Origin: Methylobacterium tardum | GTDB lineage: Bacteria > Pseudomonadota > Alphaproteobacteria > Rhizobiales > Beijerinckiaceae | DNA: 64,000 nucleotides | Assembly (NCBI RefSeq): GCF_023546765.1 | Contig: NZ_CP097484.1 | Location: 4,276,001-4,340,000 of the forward strand | Reading direction: 5' to 3' | In this document: piece after piece, positions 46,659 through 55,763 of the stretch | How positions within the stretch are numbered: position 1 is the first letter of the stretch | Layout of the letters: each line of letters starts with the position of its first letter | Made by a program: the position numbers and the translations under genes | Notes under the pieces: generated by a model | What the model was told of the DNA's origin: nothing | The model's input: the letters and a program-made list of their open reading frames with translations, nothing else | Databases searched by the model: none

Positions 46659-47837
46659 ATGACGGGCTGCGTGGCAACCACCGAGGATCTTGCGCGGCCA
46701 GCGGCCGCCGACCGGCCCAGGGCCGGGCCGAAACCTGCCAAGCCGATCCGCGACGCGCGGGTCGACGTGGTGCGGGGCCTCGCGCTGCTGACGATCTTCG
46801 TGGACCACATCCCGCGCAACGCGCCGGCCCTGTTCACGCTGCACAATTTCGGCTTCTCGGATGCCGCCGAGATCTTCGTGCTCCTGGCCGGCTACTCCTC
46901 GATGATCGCCTATGGCGGGCTGTTCCGCCGCGCCGGCATCCGGACGGCGGTCGCGCGCATCCTGCGGCGCTGCCTGCGCATCTACCTGTTCCAGGCGGGT
47001 CTCCTGCTCGCGACGCTCGTGATCGTCCGGATCTGGATGGACCTCACCGGCCTGACGCCGCGCTTCGGCGTCGCGCCGCTGCTTCAGATGGGGCTCCTGC
47101 CGGGCCTGCTGCGCGGCCTCATGCTGAACGCGCTGCCGAACTACCTCGACATCCTGCCGCTCTACATCCTGCTGCTGGCGCTGTTCCCGCTGATCTATCT
47201 CGGGATGCGGCGCGGCGTCTGGGGTGTCCTGGCCCTGTCGGGCACCCTGTGGCTCGCCGCCAACCTCGATCACCAGCTGAACCTGCCGAATGCCACGGCG
47301 GATGACGGGTGGTATTTCAACCCGTTCGCGTGGCAGTTCCTGTTCGTGATCGGGGCTGCCCTGGCCCTCGTCGTCCGCGCCCATGACGGCCTGCTGCCCT
47401 GGCGGGGCTGGGCCGTGGCCGCAGCCGCGGCCTATTTGGTCTTCGCGCTGTTTCAGGGGGGATCGTGGACCGATTGGGGCCTGCCGGACCTGCGGCCGCT
47501 GGCGATCGACCCGCCGGACAAGAGCCATGTCGGCCCCTTGCGCCTGCTCAACATCCTGGCGCTGAGCTACCTGCTGTTCAGCGCTCCCACCGTGCTGCGC
47601 GTCAGCCGGTGGCGCCAATTCCGGCTGATCGATGCCTGCGGCCGGCATTCGCTGGAGGTCTTCGCGGCCGGCTGCACGGCGGCGCTCATCGGCCGCATCC
47701 TCTACCGCACCTTCGACGCCACATGGCCGCTGCAGATCGCCGTCAATCTCGGCGGGCTGGCACTCATGCTGGGCCTGGCGCGCCTCCTGGATGCCCGCCT
47801 CCGCAGATCGGTGGACCCGAAGCCGGCCGGCCGGTGA
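46659..47837 (+). CDS. opgC: OpgC-family membrane protein
   Basis: 392 residues from ATG 46659. About ten membrane spans; the start RDARVDVVRGLALLTIFVDH and GFSDAAEIFVLLAGYSSMIA are typical of OpgC, an acyltransferase-3-like protein that adds succinyl groups to periplasmic glucans. An ATG at 46611 would add 16 residues. The glucan synthesis genes are not in the window, so the substrate is inferred from family. Confidence 0.88.
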   Translation: MTGCVATTEDLARPAAADRPRAGPKPAKPIRDARVDVVRGLALLTIFVDHIPRNAPALFTLHNFGFSDAAEIFVLLAGYSSMIAYGGLFRRAGIRTAVARILRRCLRIYLFQAGLLLATLVIVRIWMDLTGLTPRFGVAPLLQMGLLPGLLRGLMLNALPNYLDILPLYILLLALFPLIYLGMRRGVWGVLALSGTLWLAANLDHQLNLPNATADDGWYFNPFAWQFLFVIGAALALVVRAHDGLLPWRGWAVAAAAAYLVFALFQGGSWTDWGLPDLRPLAIDPPDKSHVGPLRLLNILALSYLLFSAPTVLRVSRWRQFRLIDACGRHSLEVFAAGCTAALIGRILYRTFDATWPLQIAVNLGGLALMLGLARLLDARLRRSVDPKPAGR

Positions 47838-47870
47838 GTGCCGGCGGGACCGAGGCCCGAAGGAGGAACG

Positions 47871-48044
47871 ATGCCGCCGATGCGCCGCAAGGGCGACCTG
47901 CCGGAAAAGGTCTGCGCGCAGTGCGGTCGGCCATTCGCGTGGCGCAAGAAGTGGGAGCGCGTCTGGGACGAGGTCCGCTACTGCTCCGACCGATGCCGGG
48001 CCGAGGCCAGGACGGCGCGCAGGCGCGACACGGCCGAGGGCTGA
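47871..48044 (+). CDS. DUF2256 zinc-finger protein
   Basis: 57 residues with AGGAGG 5 bases upstream of the ATG. The four Cys ligands are in [18 protein letters not shown] and [12 protein letters not shown], the pattern of DUF2256. Function unknown; such small treble-clef-like proteins may bind nucleic acid or zinc. It follows opgC by 33 bases and converges with the mocA-like gene (gap 4 bases). Confidence 0.85.
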   Translation: MPPMRRKGDLPEKVCAQCGRPFAWRKKWERVWDEVRYCSDRCRAEARTARRRDTAEG

Positions 48045-48048
48045 CCGG

Positions 48049-48648
48049 TCAGGCCGGACCACCCTGCAGGACGGCGAGCCCCGCGGGCGTGTCGATGTCG
48101 AGGGCGGTGCCCGGATCGCCCGGGATCTCCAGCACGTCCGCCCGCCCCTTCAGGAGCGGCCCGGCCCCATGGTCGCCGGCGAGGCGGGCGATCTCGGGAC
48201 CGAGGCGGCGGAGGTTGAGGAGCACCGGATTGCCGCGCCGTCCGTCCTGCACCGGGGCCACGGCGGCCGGCTCGACTCGCGCGCCCGCGAAGGCCGCCGC
48301 GAGGCGGTCGATATGGGCGGCGGTGACGCGCGGCATGTCGCCCAGCACCACCACGGCGGCCGAGCAGGTCTCCGGCAAAGCCGCGAGCCCGGCCCGCAGC
48401 GAGGTGGCGAGACCGGCGCGGTAATCCGGGTTGTCGATGCCGACCAGGTCGAGCCCGTCGAGGGCGGCCCGCACGGCCTCCGCGTGCGCACCCAGCACGG
48501 CGACAACCGGGCGCGGCCGGGCGCCCAGGGCGGCCTCGGCCGCGTGGCGAACCAGCGGCTTGCCGTCGAGGGGCGCGAGCAGCTTCGGCGCCGGGCCGAA
48601 GCGGCTGCCGAGACCCGCGGCGAGCAGGACCGTACCGATTTCAGCCAT
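48049..48648 (-). CDS. MocA-like molybdenum cofactor cytidylyltransferase
   Basis: 199 residues from the ATG at 48648. The nucleotidyltransferase start is TVLLAAGLGSRFGPAPKLLA, followed by VVVLGDMPRVTAAHID and GNPVLLN. MocA adds CMP to molybdenum-molybdopterin for xanthine-dehydrogenase-type enzymes. It overlaps the upstream molybdopterin-binding gene by 8 bases. In many relatives these two domains are fused in one protein; here they are separate. Confidence 0.85.
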   Translation of the reverse strand: MAEIGTVLLAAGLGSRFGPAPKLLAPLDGKPLVRHAAEAALGARPRPVVAVLGAHAEAVRAALDGLDLVGIDNPDYRAGLATSLRAGLAALPETCSAAVVVLGDMPRVTAAHIDRLAAAFAGARVEPAAVAPVQDGRRGNPVLLNLRRLGPEIARLAGDHGAGPLLKGRADVLEIPGDPGTALDIDTPAGLAVLQGGPA

Positions 48649-49690
48649 GCGCGGCCGGATCCGGTTCCATCTCGTCACCCGCGGTCTCGCCGCCGGCGCG
48701 CGGCTGCGGGCGCGAGACGATCTCCATCAGCAGCCCGCCAACCCCCAGCGCGACGATGTCGGCGCGGGTGACGGGCAGATCGGCCAGCAGGCGGTGCAGG
48801 ATCCAGTCGAAGCCGTTCTCCTTGGGCGAGCGCGCGCAGCCCGGCGCGCCGATCACCGGCACGTCGCTCCGGCTGCCGATCAACAGCAGGTTGCCCGGAT
48901 CGACCGGCATCCCGAGATGCTCGACCCGGCCACCAGCCGCCTTGATCCCGGCCGGGATGACGTCGCGCCGGTCGGCGATGGCCGAGGCGCCGAACACCAC
49001 CACGAGGTCGGCCCCGGCCCGGTCGGTCGCGTCGACGAGGGCCGCGGCGACCGCTTCGGCCGCGTGCGGCACCCGGGTCTCGGCGACGATCTCGGCGCCT
49101 GTAGGGACGAGGCGCTCGGCCAGCACCCGGAGGGTCTTGTCGATGGTCGTCTCCTTGAGGCTGGGCAGGCGGGTCGAGACCACGCCCACACGCCGCCGGC
49201 GATAGGGCGCCACCGCCAGCACGCCGCCCGCGGCCGCCGCGCCGGCGCGATCCAGTACCGTACCCGGCACCGCGTAGGGGATAATCTTCACGGTCGCGAC
49301 CATCTCGCCGGCGACGACCGGCTTGAAGCGCGGCAGCGTCGCCACCGTCACGGCCTCGTCCACCGCGTTCACGGCATCGATCTGCGCAGGATCCAGGGTC
49401 AGGACCCCGGCCGTCTCGGCGAAGAGGTTGCAGCGGCCGGTGAAGGGCGGCTCGACACGCAGATTCGGACCCGCGAGATGGGTGGCCAGGCGGGCGGCGG
49501 CCGCGTCTTCCCCGACATCACCCGGCTCCAGGGTCGCCGCGACGATCTCCGACAGGCCGGCGCGCGCCAGGGACGCCGCCGTGTCGGAGGCGATCACCGC
49601 CCCCTTGCGCAGGGTGATGCCGTCGCGCCGGACGGAATGGGCGCTGATCAGCCCGGCCGCCTCGGCGACCGGGACGGGACCGAACCTCAC
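48641..49690 (-). CDS. Molybdopterin-binding domain protein (MoeA-like)
   Basis: 349 residues from GTG at 49690 (VRFGPVPVAEAAGLISAHS). The N-terminal part resembles a MoeA-type domain (GITLRKGAVIASDTAASLA); the C-terminal part is the MoCF-binding fold (GADLVVVFGASAIADRRDVI and VIGAPGCARSPKENGFDWIL). Within a XdhC-MocA operon it probably carries the cofactor for maturation of a molybdenum hydroxylase. It overlaps xdhC by four bases. Confidence 0.82.
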   Translation of the reverse strand: MRFGPVPVAEAAGLISAHSVRRDGITLRKGAVIASDTAASLARAGLSEIVAATLEPGDVGEDAAAARLATHLAGPNLRVEPPFTGRCNLFAETAGVLTLDPAQIDAVNAVDEAVTVATLPRFKPVVAGEMVATVKIIPYAVPGTVLDRAGAAAAGGVLAVAPYRRRRVGVVSTRLPSLKETTIDKTLRVLAERLVPTGAEIVAETRVPHAAEAVAAALVDATDRAGADLVVVFGASAIADRRDVIPAGIKAAGGRVEHLGMPVDPGNLLLIGSRSDVPVIGAPGCARSPKENGFDWILHRLLADLPVTRADIVALGVGGLLMEIVSRPQPRAGGETAGDEMEPDPAAHG

Positions 49691-50388
49691 GCGACCTCCG
49701 GACGGGGGGCGCGGCGCAGGGCCGCCACAATCTCGGCCAGCACGGCGAGCGCGATCTCGGCGGGGCTCACAGCCCCGAGGGGGAGGCCGATCGGCGCCCG
49801 GATCCGGCCGATCTGCTCGGGCGAGAACCCGGCCTCGGTGAGCCGCGCGACGCGGGCCGCATGGGTCTTCCGCGAGCCGAGGGCGCCCACGTAGAAGCAC
49901 CCGGCCGTCAGCGCCGCCTTCAGGGCCGGATCGTCGATCTTGGGGTCGTGAGTCAGGGCCGCGAGCGCGCTGTACCGGTCGAGCGGGGGCACGCTCTGCC
50001 CGAGCGCAGCGTCCGGCCACTCGGCCACGAGCTCGATCCCCGGGAAGCGCTCGGGCGTCGCGAAGGCCGTGCGCGGGTCGATCACCGTGAGTGCGAGGTC
50101 GAGCCCCACCGCCATCGGCGCCATCGCCTGCGAGATGTGGACGGCGCCGACCACCACGAGCCGCACCGGCGGCACCTGCACGGTGAGGAACAGCGTTCGG
50201 CCGTCGGCCTCGGCGAGGCCGCTCTTCCCGGACGCGAGATGCTTGGCCAGCACCGTGCCGAGCGGGTCGGCGGCGATCTCCGCCTCGCGAACGAGGCGCT
50301 GCGCCCCGTCGGCGATGTCGGTGACCAAGATCGCGGCCCGGCGCGCCGCCCGCTCCGCGTTGAGCTCGGCCAGAAGGTCGGTACGCAT
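49687..50388 (-). CDS. XdhC-family protein, C-terminal (Rossmann) type
   Basis: 233 residues from the ATG at 50388. The XdhC C-terminal domain is shown by VRLVVVGAVHISQAMAPMA, LALTVIDPRTAFATPERFPG, TAGCFYVGALGSRKTHAARV and RIRAPIGLPLGAVSPAEIAL. XdhC/CoxI proteins bind molybdopterin cytosine dinucleotide or sulphurate it and insert it into xanthine dehydrogenase or CO-dehydrogenase-type enzymes. The N-terminal XdhC domain is a separate upstream gene with an ATGA overlap. Confidence 0.88.
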   Translation of the reverse strand: MRTDLLAELNAERAARRAAILVTDIADGAQRLVREAEIAADPLGTVLAKHLASGKSGLAEADGRTLFLTVQVPPVRLVVVGAVHISQAMAPMAVGLDLALTVIDPRTAFATPERFPGIELVAEWPDAALGQSVPPLDRYSALAALTHDPKIDDPALKAALTAGCFYVGALGSRKTHAARVARLTEAGFSPEQIGRIRAPIGLPLGAVSPAEIALAVLAEIVAALRRAPRPEVA

Positions 50389-50711
50389 CAGTCGACCCGC
50401 TCGACGAATACCCGGATCCGGCCGCCGCAGGACAAACCGGCCCGCCACGCGGTCTCGTCGGCGACGCCGAATTCGAGGACGCGTGGGGCACCGGCCTCGA
50501 TCACCTCGATCGCCTCGGTGATCACCGCGCCCTCGACGCAGCCGCCCGAGACGGAGCCGAGGAAATTGCCCTCGCCGTCGACCACGAGGTGACTGCCCAC
50601 GGGCCGCGGGGCCGAGCCCCAGGTCTCGATGACGGTGGCCAGCGCCACGGCGCGGCCGTCGCGCCGCCAGGACTCGGCGGCGGTGAGGATGTCGGTATCG
50701 GTGCTGAGCAT
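50388..50711 (-). CDS. XdhC-family protein, N-terminal type
   Basis: 107 residues from the ATG at 50711. It matches only the XdhC/CoxI N-terminal domain: ALATVIETWGSAPRPVGSHL, then GSVSGGCVEGAVITEA and GLSCGGRIRVFVE, where the conserved Cys residues contact the cofactor. It is the first gene of the four-gene maturation operon and overlaps the second by four bases. The target hydroxylase is not in the window. Confidence 0.86.
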   Translation of the reverse strand: MLSTDTDILTAAESWRRDGRAVALATVIETWGSAPRPVGSHLVVDGEGNFLGSVSGGCVEGAVITEAIEVIEAGAPRVLEFGVADETAWRAGLSCGGRIRVFVERVD

Positions 50712-51088
50712 GGCCTCGAAGACCTTCGGCCGGCGGGCGCCCCCGCACCCCTCAGGTATGGCCCGGGCGCCGCCGTGCAAGAAGCCTTCGCGGCCGAAGC
50801 GCGTGTCAGAGAACGATGGCGGAACGCGGCGCGCGGCCATACTCTGTCCGGACAACCTTTCGCGCAGGCGGTATCCCGAGACGTGTTCGGCCCATCCAAC
50901 CCACGCCCTCATCCTGAGGTGCCGGAGCGAAGCGGAGGCCTCGAAGGAGCCCGCCAGGGATCGCGCGGCTGGCTGGAGCCCTCCTTCGAGACGGCTGCGC
51001 CGCATCTCAGGATGCGGGCGCGGGGTGGAATTTTCGCTGAAACCGATGCCCCTTTCTCCCGATGGGCCCGGCCCCGGCGCCCAGCCCC
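50712..51088. other. Divergent intergenic region with repeat
   Basis: 377 bases between the XdhC operon and the sensor kinase. It must contain promoters for both but none is convincing. A repeat of another family (50906-51018) occupies the right half. No gene was found. Confidence 0.6.
50906..51018. repeat. Intergenic palindromic repeat, family C
   Basis: Outer arms CCCTCATCCTGAGGTGCCGG and GCATCTCAGGATGCGGG, inner arms CCTCGAAGGAGC and CTCCTTCGAGACGG. This is the well-known alphaproteobacterial type of palindrome found also in rhizobia and Bradyrhizobium. Only one copy was seen here. Confidence 0.75.
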
Positions 51089-52482
51089 ATGAACGCCCCC
51101 GATCCCGCCCTCGCGCGCGCTCTGCGAAAGGATCCGCCGCGCTCTGGCCCGCACCGGCTCTGGAAGCGCCTCAGCCGGGCGATCGGCGACGTGCTACCGA
51201 AGGGCCTCTACGCCCGCTCGCTGATCATCATCATCGCGCCCGTCGTCCTGCTCCAATCGGTGATCGCCTACACCTTCATGGAGCGGCACTGGCAGCTGGT
51301 GACCAAGCGCCTGTCCGCGGCCGTGACCGCGGACGTCGCGGCGCTGATCGACATCTACGAGAGCTACCCGCAGGACAAGGATGCCGACACCCTCTCGCGG
51401 ATCGCGGGCGAGCGGCTGAATCTCGACCTCGACATCCTCAAGGGCGCCAAGCTGCCGCCGCCGGGCCCGCGGCCGTTCTTCTCGATCCTGGACGAGGCGC
51501 TGTCCGACGAGATCAAGCGCCAGATCCGGCGCCCGTTCTGGATCGACACGGTCGGCCGCTCGAACCTGATCGAGATCCGGGTGGCGATCCCCGACGGGGT
51601 GATGCGCATCACGGCCCGGCGCAGCCGGCCTATGCGTCGAACTCGCACATCTTTCTGGTCTGGATGATCGGCTCCTCGCTGGTCCTGCTCGGCGTGGCGA
51701 TCCTGTTCCTGCGCAACCAGATCAAGCCGATCCTGCGGCTCGCCGCCGTGGCGGAGGGGTTCGGCAAGGGCCGGGAGATCGAGTTCCGGCCGCGCGGCGC
51801 CCGCGAGGTGCGTCAGGCAGGCCACGCCTTCATCGAGATGAAGCGGCGCATCGAGCGGGCGATGGAGCAGCGCACCACGATGCTCAACGGCGTCAGCCAC
51901 GACCTGCGCACCATCCTGACGCGGTTCCGCCTCTCCCTGGCGCTGGTCGAGCAGACCAGCGAGATCGAGGATCTGAGCCGTGACGTCGACGAGATGAGCC
52001 GGATGCTGGAGGGCTACCTCGCGTTCGCGCGCGGCGATTCGGCCGAACCCGCGACGCCCACGGACATGCGCGCCCTGCTGGAGGATCTGCGGAGCGACGT
52101 GGAGCGGCTCGGCGCGCACGTCTCGGCGGTGGACCTCGTCGGCGCGCCGGAGATCACCGTGCGGCCGGGCGCCTTCCGGCGCTGCCTGTTCAACCTCGCG
52201 GCCAACGCGGCCCGCTATGCCGAGACGGTGGCGATCTCCGGACGCCTGGAGGCCCGCGCCTTCTTCGTCTCGATCGGCGATGACGGGCCGGGCATCCCGC
52301 CCGAGAGCCGCGAGGCGGTGTTCAAGCCGTTCGTGCGGCTCGACGATGCCCGCCAGGATGCCGGTGGGTCCGGCCTCGGCTTGGCCATCGCCCGGGACAT
52401 CGCCCGGGCCCATGGCGGCGACATCACCCTGCAGGACAGCCCGCTGGGCGGCCTGCGCGCCACCGTCCGGGTCCCGGCGTGA
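51089..52482 (+). pseudogene. EnvZ-like sensor histidine kinase, frameshifted
   Basis: The N-terminal part (ATG 51089; ATG 51062 possible) has a membrane span SLIIIIAPVVLLQSVIAYTF and runs 179 codons to about 51625. The frame then needs one extra base: the rest, starting PAYASNSHIFLVWM, lies in another frame and continues 285 codons to 52482 with a second span, HAMP, H-box NGVSHDLRTILTRFRLSLAL and ATPase motifs DDGPGIPPES and GGSGLGLAIA. Adding one C in AGCCGG near 51625 restores RSPAYASNS. It is either a real disruption or a sequencing error; both halves look otherwise intact. No response regulator is adjacent. Confidence 0.85.
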
Positions 52483-52488
52483 GCGGGC

Positions 52489-52779
52489 TCAGCGCTCGGT
52501 TGGCTGACGCAGGCGCTGACACTCGGCCTGCACGTTCCGGAGGAGGTGGTCGAGGCTCGCCTGATCGAGGGCGGCGTGGCGAAGACGCTCGCGCAGGGCC
52601 GCCTCGCCGTTCCAGTCGTAGCCGGACCCGTGCGGCAGATGGCGCAGCAGCAGCGGACTGACGATGCTCGCGCGCCGGTAGGCAGGATGACGCAGGAGCT
52701 TGCCGATATGGAGGGCGAGAAGGTCAACCGGGGACGCTTCGCGCCCCATCCCATTTGAAGTAACCGACGTCCGAGCCAT
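52489..52779 (-). CDS. Conserved small protein, unknown function
   Basis: 96 residues with AGAGGA 8 bases before the ATG at 52779. It has two helical parts (VDLLALHIGKLLRHPAYRRA and DHLLRNVQAECQRL) and no signal peptide. No family recognised. Codon use looks like the neighbours and the ribosome binding site supports it. It ends 6 bases from the kinase stop, in convergent orientation. Confidence 0.6.
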   Translation of the reverse strand: MARTSVTSNGMGREASPVDLLALHIGKLLRHPAYRRASIVSPLLLRHLPHGSGYDWNGEAALRERLRHAALDQASLDHLLRNVQAECQRLRQPTER

Positions 52780-52946
52780 ACGGTTTTGTCCTCTCGCAGA
52801 GGCAATATCGGGCTAAATGCTTGCGTATCTGTTTGCGTCCGGCCGGTCTGGAGAAAAACTGCAGCCTGTGGGGTCCCAAGCTGCGCGGCGGGGTGATATG
52901 CAGGCGCGCTGCCTATGAGCCGCGGATGACCGCGTGCCGGATCTGA

Positions 52947-53147
52947 GTGTCGAACATGAACCCGCTCGTCCCCCTCTTCATCCTGCTGTCCCTGCCGCTC
53001 GCCGCGATCGGCCTCGTGCTCTACACGGATGAGGGCATCAATCCGGACCTGTTCTACGCGTCGGTGAAGACCTTCGTGATCCTGGGCGCGATCGCGGTGG
53101 CGATGTCGTTCGGCGCGATGAAGCTGTCCGAGCGCGCCAAGCACTGA
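52947..53147 (+). CDS. Small two-span membrane protein
   Basis: 66 residues from GTG 52947, or 63 from ATG 52956. Two hydrophobic spans: PLVPLFILLSLPLAAIGLVL and FVILGAIAVAMSFGAM, with a short polar loop (YTDEGINPDLFYASV). Function unknown. It is followed after 23 bases by the aminotransferase on the same strand and may share its transcript. Confidence 0.65.
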   Translation: MSNMNPLVPLFILLSLPLAAIGLVLYTDEGINPDLFYASVKTFVILGAIAVAMSFGAMKLSERAKH

Positions 53148-53170
53148 TCCGACTCGGCCCGGAGGGCGCG

Positions 53171-54352
53171 ATGCTGCACGTGGTCCCGGCCTTCTCGCGC
53201 ATCGGCGAGGAGAATGCCTTCGCGGTGCTCGCCCGCGCCCAGGCCCTGGCGTCCCAGGGCCGCGACGTGATCAATCTCGGCATCGGCCAGCCGGACATGC
53301 CGACCCCCGCCCACGTGGTCGAGGCCGGCATCAAGGCCCTGCGCGACGGCCATCACGGCTACACGCCGGCGGTGGGCATTCCGGGCTTGCGCGAGGCCGT
53401 GGCCCGCGACATCCACCGCCGCCACAGCGTCGAGGTCTCGCCGGATTCCGTGATGATCGTGCCGGGCGGCAAGGTCACCATGTTCATGGCGATCCTGATG
53501 TTCGGCGCGCCCGGGACCGAGATCCTCTATCCGGACCCCGGATTCCCGATCTACCGCTCGATGATCGAGTTCACCGGCGCGACGCCGGTCCCGGTGCCGA
53601 TCCGCGAGGAGAACGGCTTCGCATTCTCGGCGGCCGAGACCCTGGCGCTGATCACGCCGAAGACCCGCCTGCTGATCGTCAACTCGCCTGCCAACCCCAC
53701 CGGCGGCGTGACCCCGAAGGCCGAGATCGACGCCCTGGTGAAGGGTCTGACCGAGCACCCCGACGTGGCGGTGCTGTCGGACGAGATCTACGGCACGATG
53801 ACGTATGACGGCGAGCAGCATCACTCGCTTCTGAAATATCCCGAGATCCGCGACCGGCTGGTCTATCTCGACGGGGCGTCGAAGACCTACGCGATGACCG
53901 GCTGGCGGCTCGGCTGGTCGGTCTGGCCGAAGCCGCTCTACGACGCCGCGCGCAAGCTTGCGGTCAACGCGCATTCCTGCGTGAACGCGGCGACGCAGTG
54001 GGCCGGGATCGCCGCGCTCGATGGCCCGCAGGATTGTGTGGCCGAGATGGTCGCCGCGTTCGACCGGCGCCGGGCGATCGTGGTGGACGGCCTGAACAGC
54101 CTGCCGGACGTGTCCTGCATCGCCCCGAAGGGCGCGTTCTACGCCTTCCCGAACATCTCCCGGACCGGCTGGAAGGCGAAGGCCCTGGCCTCGACCCTGC
54201 TGGAGGAGGCGGGCGTCGCGGTGATCGGCGGCCCGGATTTCGGAATCCACGGCGAGGGCTATATCCGCCTGTCCTACGCCAACTCGGCGGAGAACATCCG
54301 CCGCGCGCTGGAGCGGATGGGCACGTTCCTCAGCGAGCGCAAGCCGGGCTGA
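53171..54352 (+). CDS. PLP-dependent aminotransferase, class I/II
   Basis: 393 residues. The fold-type I aminotransferase motifs are present: LGIGQPDMPTPAHVVEAG, NSPANPTGGV, SDEIYG, and the PLP Lys in GASKTYAMTGWRLGW at about residue 238. The substrate Arg lies in GYIRLSYANS near the C-terminus. It probably acts on aspartate, aromatic or branched amino acids; sequence alone does not decide which. Confidence 0.9.
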   Translation: MLHVVPAFSRIGEENAFAVLARAQALASQGRDVINLGIGQPDMPTPAHVVEAGIKALRDGHHGYTPAVGIPGLREAVARDIHRRHSVEVSPDSVMIVPGGKVTMFMAILMFGAPGTEILYPDPGFPIYRSMIEFTGATPVPVPIREENGFAFSAAETLALITPKTRLLIVNSPANPTGGVTPKAEIDALVKGLTEHPDVAVLSDEIYGTMTYDGEQHHSLLKYPEIRDRLVYLDGASKTYAMTGWRLGWSVWPKPLYDAARKLAVNAHSCVNAATQWAGIAALDGPQDCVAEMVAAFDRRRAIVVDGLNSLPDVSCIAPKGAFYAFPNISRTGWKAKALASTLLEEAGVAVIGGPDFGIHGEGYIRLSYANSAENIRRALERMGTFLSERKPG

Positions 54353-54421
54353 GAGGACACCGCGTCACGACCTCGGCAGAGGGGCGTGAAGACTCCTCCA
54401 GGCTCACGATGTCGACGCGGC

Positions 54422-54512
54422 CGTCCTTGCGAGCGCAGCGAAGCAATCCAGGCGGCGCCACGCCTCGCGACGTCGCGCTACCCTGGGTCACCTCGCTTCG
54501 CTCGTGATGACG
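54422..54512. repeat. Intergenic palindromic repeat, family B copy 2
   Basis: CGTCCTTGCGAGCGCAGCGA with AGCAATCCAGG on the left pairs imperfectly with CCTGGGTCACCTCGCTTCGC and TCGTGATGACGG on the right. It lies in the 238-base gap between the convergent aminotransferase and esterase genes, which has no gene. Confidence 0.75.
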
Positions 54513-54590
54513 GCGCGGAATGCGTCGACCGAAGCTTTCAGATGGACACCGGTGCGATCAGCGCGGCCCGTCGCGCCCGGTTTGCGCGCC

Positions 54591-55655
54591 TCACGACTTG
54601 CCCGGCGCGCGCTTGTCGATCCAGCCGGACAGCCAGTCTGCGATGTCCAGGCTGTTCTTGTCCTGCATCAGCATGTGCGAATTGCCGTGGATGCCGATCT
54701 CCGGCAGCAGGATCAGCTCGGCCCGGCCACCGGCCGCGTTCGCCGCAGCCACGAAGCCGCGGCACTGCTTGAGCCGGGGCGCCCAGCGGGGCGAGGCATC
54801 GACGTAGTCGCCGAACAGCACGAGGATCGGCAGATCCTTGTAGGGGGACAGGTCGTCCTTGGCCGGGTCCGGGCACGCCGCAGGCTCGATGGCCACGATG
54901 GCGCGGATCCCGGAGCGGTCGAGGGCGGCGGTCTGGAACGGGTAGATCCCCGACTGCGAGTGCGAGATCAGCACCGCGCCCTTGAGGCGCTTGGCGAGGT
55001 CCGACAGGGCCGGCACGGTCGGGTTCGGCACCGGCAGCGACGCCGACCAGTCGGGCACCATCTGCTTCCAGAACTCGCCCTGGGCCTCCAGGGGGAATTG
55101 CATGTCCGGGAACACCTTCGGGTATTCCGGACCGAACCGGAAGATCGCCCAGGCCGGTTCGCGCCCGGCCGAGAAGACGGCGGGCAGGGAATTCGGATCG
55201 GCCCGGCCCGCCTTGACGGCATTGATCTGCGCCGGGCTCGCCGCCGAGCGCCCACGCCACGCCTGATCGATCACGTAGGTGGGAAAGCCGTGGCGGACGA
55301 AGAACTCGTCCCAGCCCATGCGCCCGTCCGGCGTCGTCTCCCAGGTCTTGCCGGTGAGGCAGCACCCGTGGATCAGGACCAGCGGCGGCCGGCCGGCGCT
55401 CACCGGGATCTGATAGCGGACATAGATCTGATCGACGCTGATCGTGCCCGAGGGCGCGTAGGCCGGCAGCGTCGAGAGCGTGTCCGACTGGACGTCGCGG
55501 CCGCCGACGAAGAAGCTGCCCTGCTCGGCGATCGTGAGCGGCCCCGGAGCGGGATCAGCCGCGGAGGCGGGTCCACCGGCAATCAGCATGGCGGCGACCA
55601 GCGCGCCGGCGATCCGGCGGGCGCGCCCCAGCGCGGGCACTGACAGACCTGGCAT
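54591..55655 (-). CDS. Secreted alpha/beta-hydrolase (esterase-like)
   Basis: 354 residues from the ATG at 55655, with a signal peptide (RIAGALVAAMLIAGGPASAA). The oxyanion region is VLIHGCCLTGKTW, the nucleophile is in LISHSQSGIYPF (variant of GxSxG), and the catalytic His is probably in GIHGNSHMLMQD near the end. DLPILVLFGDYVD gives the acid. It should act in the periplasm on an unknown ester. Confidence 0.83.
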   Translation of the reverse strand: MPGLSVPALGRARRIAGALVAAMLIAGGPASAADPAPGPLTIAEQGSFFVGGRDVQSDTLSTLPAYAPSGTISVDQIYVRYQIPVSAGRPPLVLIHGCCLTGKTWETTPDGRMGWDEFFVRHGFPTYVIDQAWRGRSAASPAQINAVKAGRADPNSLPAVFSAGREPAWAIFRFGPEYPKVFPDMQFPLEAQGEFWKQMVPDWSASLPVPNPTVPALSDLAKRLKGAVLISHSQSGIYPFQTAALDRSGIRAIVAIEPAACPDPAKDDLSPYKDLPILVLFGDYVDASPRWAPRLKQCRGFVAAANAAGGRAELILLPEIGIHGNSHMLMQDKNSLDIADWLSGWIDKRAPGKS

Positions 55656-55763
55656 GGAATATTCCGTCTCCCCGCGGACAGTCCGGCCGGACCACATCAC
55701 GACTTGTATGCCTAGCACAAAGCCCGGCCGCCGTGGGAGGGCGGCCGGCTGAACGGCTCGCCG

